Shown here in pieces: positions 59,540 through 64,000 of a stretch of DNA of 64,000 bases; the first letter of the stretch is position 1, and each line of letters begins with the position of its first letter. Under the pieces are notes generated by a model. The model did no database searches. It was not told the origin of the DNA and saw only the letters and a program-made list of their open reading frames with translations. This DNA is from Gammaproteobacteria bacterium. GTDB taxonomy: Bacteria; Pseudomonadota; Gammaproteobacteria; Steroidobacterales; Steroidobacteraceae. Position numbers and translations under genes: made by a program. The DNA lies in NCBI GenBank assembly GCA_028293765.1, contig JAQGOG010000119.1:1-64000 (forward strand), read 5' to 3'.

Positions 59540-60181
59540 ATGAATACACTTCGCAACTTCACCGTGTTGGCGGCTTTGAGTCTTGCCGGGGCGGCTTATG
59601 CGCAGACTCAGGCCACGCCGGACCCGCAGACCGGGCCGCCATTGCCGAGCCAGAGTTCGCGGGGCGCGCCGGCGTCGGATGATTCGACCCCCAGTGCCGC
59701 ATCGAGCCCGCACCAGAGAGATGTGACTTCGCAGTCGACGCAGGAATCAACTCCTGACGCGAACCCCGATCCCTCATCGGCCGCCACACCCCACCAGCGC
59801 GGCGCTACGCGTATGGCTGCCGCAGGCACCATCTCCTCCGGAATGGAGGTCAAGACACCGTCAGGGGATTCACTCGGCACGGTGGCGGCGATCGTTCCCG
59901 GTGTCTCCAGCGGTTCGGGTTATGTCGTGATCGCGAGCCCGCCCGGCAGTGCGACTGCGGTCCCGTACGCGACAGCCAGCGCGATGGTTCGAAACGACGC
60001 ACTGGTCATGGATAAGGCGAGTCTGCAGAACGCACCCAAGGTGCAGCAGGACCAGATGGAGGATGGCTCCAGCAAGACGTGGCAGAAGAAGGCGGACAAT
60101 TATTGGAGCAAGTACAGCCCGATGAGTCCCGGCCATGATAGGCAAAAGAACCCCGATCAGGCTGACAGCGTACCGCGATAG
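59540..60181 (+). CDS. Secreted protein with PRC-barrel-like domain
   Basis: 213 residues. A signal peptide (FTVLAALSLAGAAYAQ) precedes a Pro/Ser/Thr/Gln-rich linker with two copies of SPHQR/TPHQR, then a compact region GMEVKTPSGDSLGTVAAIVP and GYVVIASPPGSATAVPYATA that resembles a PRC-barrel. The C-terminal tail is charged. No enzyme motif. AGAGG before the ATG fixes the start. It may be a small envelope protein; function unknown. Confidence 0.65.
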   Translation: MNTLRNFTVLAALSLAGAAYAQTQATPDPQTGPPLPSQSSRGAPASDDSTPSAASSPHQRDVTSQSTQESTPDANPDPSSAATPHQRGATRMAAAGTISSGMEVKTPSGDSLGTVAAIVPGVSSGSGYVVIASPPGSATAVPYATASAMVRNDALVMDKASLQNAPKVQQDQMEDGSSKTWQKKADNYWSKYSPMSPGHDRQKNPDQADSVPR

Positions 60182-60278
60182 ATTCGAGGTGGAATGGAGG
60201 GCATTCCGATAAGTCCGAGGAAACCGCGACGTCCGCGGGCCTTGAGGTCCGCGGCGACGCGAAGCGTAAAGTCAGAGG

Positions 60279-60309
60279 AGTGAGCGGCACGCGAGGGGTG
60301 CCGCTCACT
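60279..60309. terminator. Strong hairpin between the PRC-barrel gene and the Bkd operon
   Basis: A perfect 12-bp inverted repeat (AGTGAGCGGCAC / GTGCCGCTCACT) with a 7-base loop lies 98 bases past the PRC-barrel gene stop. The following CGTATTTGG is a weak T-run. It could act as terminator, or sit in the leader of the Bkd operon. The rest of the 272-base gap shows nothing recognisable. Confidence 0.45.
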
Positions 60310-60453
60310 CGTATTTGGCCGGGGGCCGCTGAAACGAATCGTGCGTGCCCGCTCGCCCCAGGACTCAAATTGGAACGCCTGTTGCAGGCAAGGCCCAGTA
60401 CTATTCGCTTCCCTCGCCCGTCACCTGGTAGCGGTGCCAAAGATGAAGCCCCT

Positions 60454-61752
60454 ATGACGCCACGGTCGCGCCTGCATATCCCCTTTCCGCCGGCCCGCCC
60501 GGGCGATAAGCCGGACTTCAGTTACGTGCAGATCTCGCCGGCCGGCGCCGTCGCCCGCCCGGAAACGATGGCGCCGGCTCGCGACATCGAAGACCTCGCG
60601 GGCCAGATGGTGCGGGTGCTTGGCGATGACGCCAAAGCGGTCGGTTCCTGGAATCCGCATCTCGAGCCCCAGGACCTGCAGGTAGGCTTGAGGTACATGC
60701 TGCTCACCCGGCTCTTCGATGACCGGATGCAGCGCATGCAGCGGCAGGGCCGCATGTCCTTCTACATGAAGTCGACGGGCGAAGAGGCGGTCTCGATCGC
60801 CGCCGGCATGGCGCTACTGCCGACCGACATGCTGTTCCCGTCTTACCGGACGCAGGGGCTGCACGTCGTGCGCGGGCACAGCCTGGTCGATCTCATGTGC
60901 CAGTGCCTGTCGAATACGCGGGACATGTGCAAGGGACGCCAGATGCCCGTGATGTACCACTGGGCAAGCGGCAACATCTTCTCGATTTCAGGCAACCTCG
61001 CCACGCAATTCCCGCAGGCGGTCGGCTGGGCCATGGCGGCGGCCATCAAGGGCGAGGACCGCATCGCGGCGAGCTGGATCGGCGAAGGCTCGAGCGCCGA
61101 GGCGGATTTCCACCACGCGCTGACGTTTGCCGCTGTTTATCGTGCACCGGTCATTCTCAACGTGGTCAACAATCAGTGGGCGATCTCCACATTTCAGGGC
61201 TTCGCGGGCGGGGAGCTGCAGACATTCGCAAAGCGCGGATCGGGCTATGGCATGCCGGGCATCCGTGTGGACGGCAATGACTTTCTGGCGGTCTACGCGG
61301 TTACGCAATGGGCGGCCGAACGCGCGCGTCAGAGTGGCGGGCCGACGCTCATCGAGCACGTCACCTATCGGGCGGCGGCCCATTCGACCAGCGATGATCC
61401 GTCCCGTTACCGGCCGAAGGAAGAGTGGCAGGCATGGCCGCTCGGAGATCCGATCGTCCGTCTGAAGCAGCACCTCATCGCTCTCGGGGAATGGTCGGAA
61501 GAGCGTCACAGTGCACTCGAGAAGGAGCTCTCGGCGCATGTCACCGCTTGCTGGAAGGAAGCCGCCAGCTACGGCACGTTGACCGAAGGGCCCACTCTCG
61601 ATCCGGCCACCATGTTCGAGGACGTGTACAAGGAGATGCCGCCGCATCTCGCGCGGCAGCGCGATGAGTTGCTGGCGCTGTCGCGATTGCAGCCCGCGCG
61701 GGGCTCGGATGAGGAACAGCGGCAGACGCAGGCCGTGGCGAAGGAAGGCTGA
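60454..61752 (+). CDS. bkdA1: Branched-chain 2-oxoacid dehydrogenase E1 component, alpha subunit
   Basis: 432 residues. TPP-dependent E1-alpha: an N-terminal extension typical of BkdA1, then STGEEAVSIAAGMALLPTDM, SGNLATQFPQAVGWAMA, the TPP motif SWIGEGSSAEADFHHALTFA to VVNNQWAISTFQG and the phosphorylation-loop region YRAAAHSTSDDPSRYRP. It decarboxylates 2-oxoacids from valine, leucine and isoleucine. The ATG at 60454 is chosen where homology begins. It is followed three bases later by the beta subunit. Confidence 0.92.
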   Translation: MTPRSRLHIPFPPARPGDKPDFSYVQISPAGAVARPETMAPARDIEDLAGQMVRVLGDDAKAVGSWNPHLEPQDLQVGLRYMLLTRLFDDRMQRMQRQGRMSFYMKSTGEEAVSIAAGMALLPTDMLFPSYRTQGLHVVRGHSLVDLMCQCLSNTRDMCKGRQMPVMYHWASGNIFSISGNLATQFPQAVGWAMAAAIKGEDRIAASWIGEGSSAEADFHHALTFAAVYRAPVILNVVNNQWAISTFQGFAGGELQTFAKRGSGYGMPGIRVDGNDFLAVYAVTQWAAERARQSGGPTLIEHVTYRAAAHSTSDDPSRYRPKEEWQAWPLGDPIVRLKQHLIALGEWSEERHSALEKELSAHVTACWKEAASYGTLTEGPTLDPATMFEDVYKEMPPHLARQRDELLALSRLQPARGSDEEQRQTQAVAKEG

Positions 61753-61755
61753 TCC

Positions 61756-62772
61756 ATGGCAAACATGAACATGGTCCAGGCGCTCAACTCCGCGATGGAC
61801 ATCATGCTCGAGCGCGACCCGCGGGTCGTGATCCTGGGCGAGGATGTTGGCTACTTCGGCGGCGTATTCCGGGTGACCGACGGCCTGCAAAGAAAGCACG
61901 GCGAGCATCGGGTGCTCGACACTCCCATCGCGGAAGGCGGCATCGTCGCCGCGGCCATCGGCATGGGTGTCAATGGACTCAAGCCGGTGGCGGAGATCCA
62001 GTTCGCCGACTACATCTATCCCGCCTTCGACCAGGTGGTGAGTGAGCTTGCCCGGCTGCGCTATCGGACGGCCGGCGAGTTTTCCGCGGCAGTGACGATT
62101 CGGACGCCCTGTGGCGGCGGAATCCGCGGCGGCCAGACCCATTCACAAAGTCCGGAAGGCATCTTCACCCATGTGTGCGGCATCAAGGTCGTGATGCCTT
62201 CCAACCCCTACGATGCCAAGGGGCTGTTGATCAGCTCGATCGAGGACGAAGACCCGGTCGTCTTCTTCGAGCCGAAGCGCATCTACAACGGGCCGTTCGA
62301 CGGCGACCCGCACAAGCCCGCGATACCGTGGAGCTCACATCCCAGCGGAGCGGTGCCGGAGGGTTACTACACCGTGCCCATCGGGCGCGCCGAGATCGTT
62401 CGCCCGGGAAAGGATGTGACGGTGTTGGCTTACGGGACCATGGTTCACGTCGCGGAGGCTGCCGTACGCCTTGCGGGAGTCGACGCGGAAATCGTCGATG
62501 TGCGCACCCTGGCACCCCTCGACGTCGACACGCTCTGCACGTCGGTGTGCAAGACCGGCCGCTGTGTCGTCGTGCACGAAGCTACCCGGTTCAGCGGTTA
62601 CGGGGCGGAGCTCGTCGCCACGGTACAAGAGGAGTGCTTCTGGCATCTGGAGGCGCCCATCCAGCGGGTGACCGGTTGGGATACGCCGTATCCGCATGCA
62701 TTCGAGTGGGAATACTTTCCCGGTCCGGCCCGGATCGCGGCGGCTCTCAAGAGCGTTATGGAGGCGGCGTGA
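61756..62772 (+). CDS. bkdA2: Branched-chain 2-oxoacid dehydrogenase E1 component, beta subunit
   Basis: 338 residues. The E1-beta transketolase-like fold: NMVQALNSAMDIMLERDPRV, ILGEDVGYFGGVFRVTDGL, DTPIAEGGIVAAAIGMGVNG, FADYIYPAFDQVVSELARLR, TPCGGGIRGGQTHSQSPEG and the C-terminal EVVDVRTLAPLDVDTL-like segment. It pairs with the alpha subunit as a heterotetramer. Three bases separate it from bkdA1, and its stop overlaps the GTG of the E2 gene (GTGA), so the complex subunits are made in step. Confidence 0.94.
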   Translation: MANMNMVQALNSAMDIMLERDPRVVILGEDVGYFGGVFRVTDGLQRKHGEHRVLDTPIAEGGIVAAAIGMGVNGLKPVAEIQFADYIYPAFDQVVSELARLRYRTAGEFSAAVTIRTPCGGGIRGGQTHSQSPEGIFTHVCGIKVVMPSNPYDAKGLLISSIEDEDPVVFFEPKRIYNGPFDGDPHKPAIPWSSHPSGAVPEGYYTVPIGRAEIVRPGKDVTVLAYGTMVHVAEAAVRLAGVDAEIVDVRTLAPLDVDTLCTSVCKTGRCVVVHEATRFSGYGAELVATVQEECFWHLEAPIQRVTGWDTPYPHAFEWEYFPGPARIAAALKSVMEAA

Positions 62773-64000
62773 GTCAGTTTGTATTCAAGCTGCCCGATCT
62801 CGGAGAGGGCACGGTAGAGGCGGAGATCGTCGGCTGGCGCGTGAAGCCGGGCGACCTGGTTTCCGAGGACGACGTCATCGTCGAGGTCATGACGGAAAAG
62901 GCGGCGGTGGAGCTGCCGTCGCCGGTGACCGGTCGCGTCGTATCGACGACCGGCGGCCCTGGCGACATGGTGCCGGTCGGAGCCGCGCTGATCGTGCTCG
63001 AAATGCAGGCCGCTGACACCCCGGCTGCGAAGCCTGGCGCGCAGCCCGCCGCGCCAATCACCGGAAAAGGTTCCGCTGACGGTGCGCCGGCCGTGCCTGC
63101 GACTGGCAGCCAAAACAAGGGCACGGGCCCTCGTTCTCCCGTGGCGGCGCTTTCGGGAAATGGGGCGGGTGTTGCTCACTCCAACGTCGAGCGCAACGGA
63201 CGTGTGGCGACATCGCCCGCGATTCGTCGCCGGGCGCACGAGGCGGGGATCGATCTGAGGCAGGTGGCGGGATCCGGCCCCAACGGCCGCATCGTTCGTG
63301 CGGACCTTAACGCCTACGCCGAGCGGCAGGCCGGATCGCACGCTGCTCAAGGTAAGGTTGCAGGCAGAGGTGCGACCCAGGGACTGGAAAGCCCGACCGC
63401 GCTGCGCCCGCGAACCGTGGACGGCGCTACTGAGGAGATCAAAGTCATCGGCCTGCGGCGCTTGATCGCGCAGCGGATGAGCGAGGCCAAGCGGAATATT
63501 CCGCATTTCGCGTATGTGGAGGAAATCGACGTCACGGAGCTCGAGGCTCTGCGGCGCCATCTGAACGGCAGACTCGCGCCCGGTACAGCGGCTTTGACTT
63601 ATCTGCCTTTCCTTGTCCTCGGGCTCGTGCGTGTATTGCGCGATTTCCCACAAGGCAATGCGCTTTATGATGCGGAGCGCGGGGTTATCATCCGCCACCA
63701 TGCCGTGCATGTCGGTGTTGCGACGCAGACGCCGGAAGGCCTGAAAGTCCCCGTGGTGCGCGATGCTCAATCTCGATCGTTGTGGGATCTCGCTGCGGAA
63801 ATGCGACGGGTGACCGAGGCGGCTCGCACCAACAAAGCGACGCGGGACGAGCTCAGTGGCTCTACGATCACAGTGACGAGCCTCGGCAAGCTCGGAGGCA
63901 TCGCGAGTACGCCGATCATTAACGCCCCGGAAGTGGCTATTATCGGTGTCAACCGCGCGGTAGAACGGCCAGTGGTGTTGAATGGCGGCATTACGATCCG
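62769..64000 (+). CDS. bkdB: 2-oxoacid dehydrogenase E2 (dihydrolipoamide acyltransferase), 3' end outside window
   Basis: 410 codons from GTG to the window edge, no stop yet. An N-terminal lipoyl domain (FKLPDLGEGTVEAEIVGW, lipoyl Lys in EVMTEKAAVELPSP) is joined by an Ala/Pro/Gly-rich linker to a peripheral-subunit-binding domain (ATSPAIRRRAHEAGIDLRQV, GSGPNGRIVRADL), and then the catalytic acyltransferase domain begins (IGLRRLIAQRMSEAKRNIPH, PEGLKVPVVRDAQSRSLWDL, STITVTSLGKLGG). The DHxxxDG active site lies beyond the window. It transfers the acyl group to CoA. An E3 gene would be expected next. Confidence 0.93.
   Translation, partial: MSQFVFKLPDLGEGTVEAEIVGWRVKPGDLVSEDDVIVEVMTEKAAVELPSPVTGRVVSTTGGPGDMVPVGAALIVLEMQAADTPAAKPGAQPAAPITGKGSADGAPAVPATGSQNKGTGPRSPVAALSGNGAGVAHSNVERNGRVATSPAIRRRAHEAGIDLRQVAGSGPNGRIVRADLNAYAERQAGSHAAQGKVAGRGATQGLESPTALRPRTVDGATEEIKVIGLRRLIAQRMSEAKRNIPHFAYVEEIDVTELEALRRHLNGRLAPGTAALTYLPFLVLGLVRVLRDFPQGNALYDAERGVIIRHHAVHVGVATQTPEGLKVPVVRDAQSRSLWDLAAEMRRVTEAARTNKATRDELSGSTITVTSLGKLGGIASTPIINAPEVAIIGVNRAVERPVVLNGGITI

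Noticed and set aside
1-64000. tRNA genes, CRISPR arrays, prophage or insertion sequences
   Set aside because: No tRNA T-loop/acceptor combinations, no regularly spaced repeats of 25-40 bases, and no transposase, integrase or phage structural frames were seen.

Overview
The window is 64 kb of GC-rich (roughly two-thirds G+C by eye) bacterial chromosome with dense, ordinary gene packing, Shine-Dalgarno-led starts and many ATGA/GTGA gene overlaps. The gene content (sigma-54, HemJ, M13 peptidase, ergothioneine genes, formate-THF ligase, Bkd-type 2-oxoacid dehydrogenase, DUF938/DUF4136/DUF885 proteins) suggests a Gammaproteobacterium near the xanthomonad/Steroidobacter/Nevskia side. That placement is inference from gene families, not from a marker gene. 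I see no tRNA, rRNA, CRISPR array, prophage, integron or intact insertion sequence.

0-11 kb is signalling and stress. It holds an OmpA-type C-terminus, a long Gly/Tyr/Arg-rich protein with one BON domain, a solitary rpoN, a hybrid histidine kinase, a DUF2383 four-helix protein overlapping a CPA1-type antiporter that lacks the usual Asn-Asp ion-site pair, an NtrC-type sigma-54 activator, and a NarL-type regulator / receiver-only / NarX-type kinase module. 11-16 kb has a minus-strand run (DUF938 methyltransferase, egtB, egtD, apt) for ergothioneine and purine salvage, then a nitroreductase. 16-25 kb has an M13 peptidase, a PAS-GGDEF-EAL protein, cfa, hemJ, fhs and csbD.

25-30 kb is an ECF sigma / anti-sigma pair, divergent from a secreted S8 protease and a secreted protein built of 26-residue repeats. 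ECF-like promoter motifs lie before the sigma gene and csbD. A secreted beta-helix repeat protein follows. 30-41 kb carries a ROK kinase, DUF4184 and DUF4337 membrane proteins, a beta-hydroxyacid dehydrogenase, an EAL-CBS-GGDEF gene broken by a frameshift, a CAP protein, a PLD-type synthase, PIG-L deacetylase, LOG protein, DUF4136 lipoprotein and a glycosyltransferase. 41.8-43.3 kb is a decay zone: a 67-residue amidohydrolase stub and a TauE/SafE permease tail flank an intact hydrolase.

43-47 kb is a trans-4-hydroxy-L-proline catabolic cluster (D-hydroxyproline dehydrogenase divergent from deaminase, epimerase and GntR regulator) with a perfect 13-bp palindrome in the divergent gap. 47-54 kb includes a VOC protein translationally coupled to a 17-codon leader ORF, a YedK/HMCES homologue missing catalytic residues, a DUF885 lipoprotein, an HtrA-like protein with the whole catalytic triad replaced, RDD and methyltransferase genes, SUI1/YciH and a GST. 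54-64 kb holds Ku followed by a MerR-HTH/TPR fusion, a PepSY protein, a GH92 mannosidase, a PRC-barrel-like secreted protein, and the first three genes of a branched-chain 2-oxoacid dehydrogenase operon, the E2 gene running off the window end.
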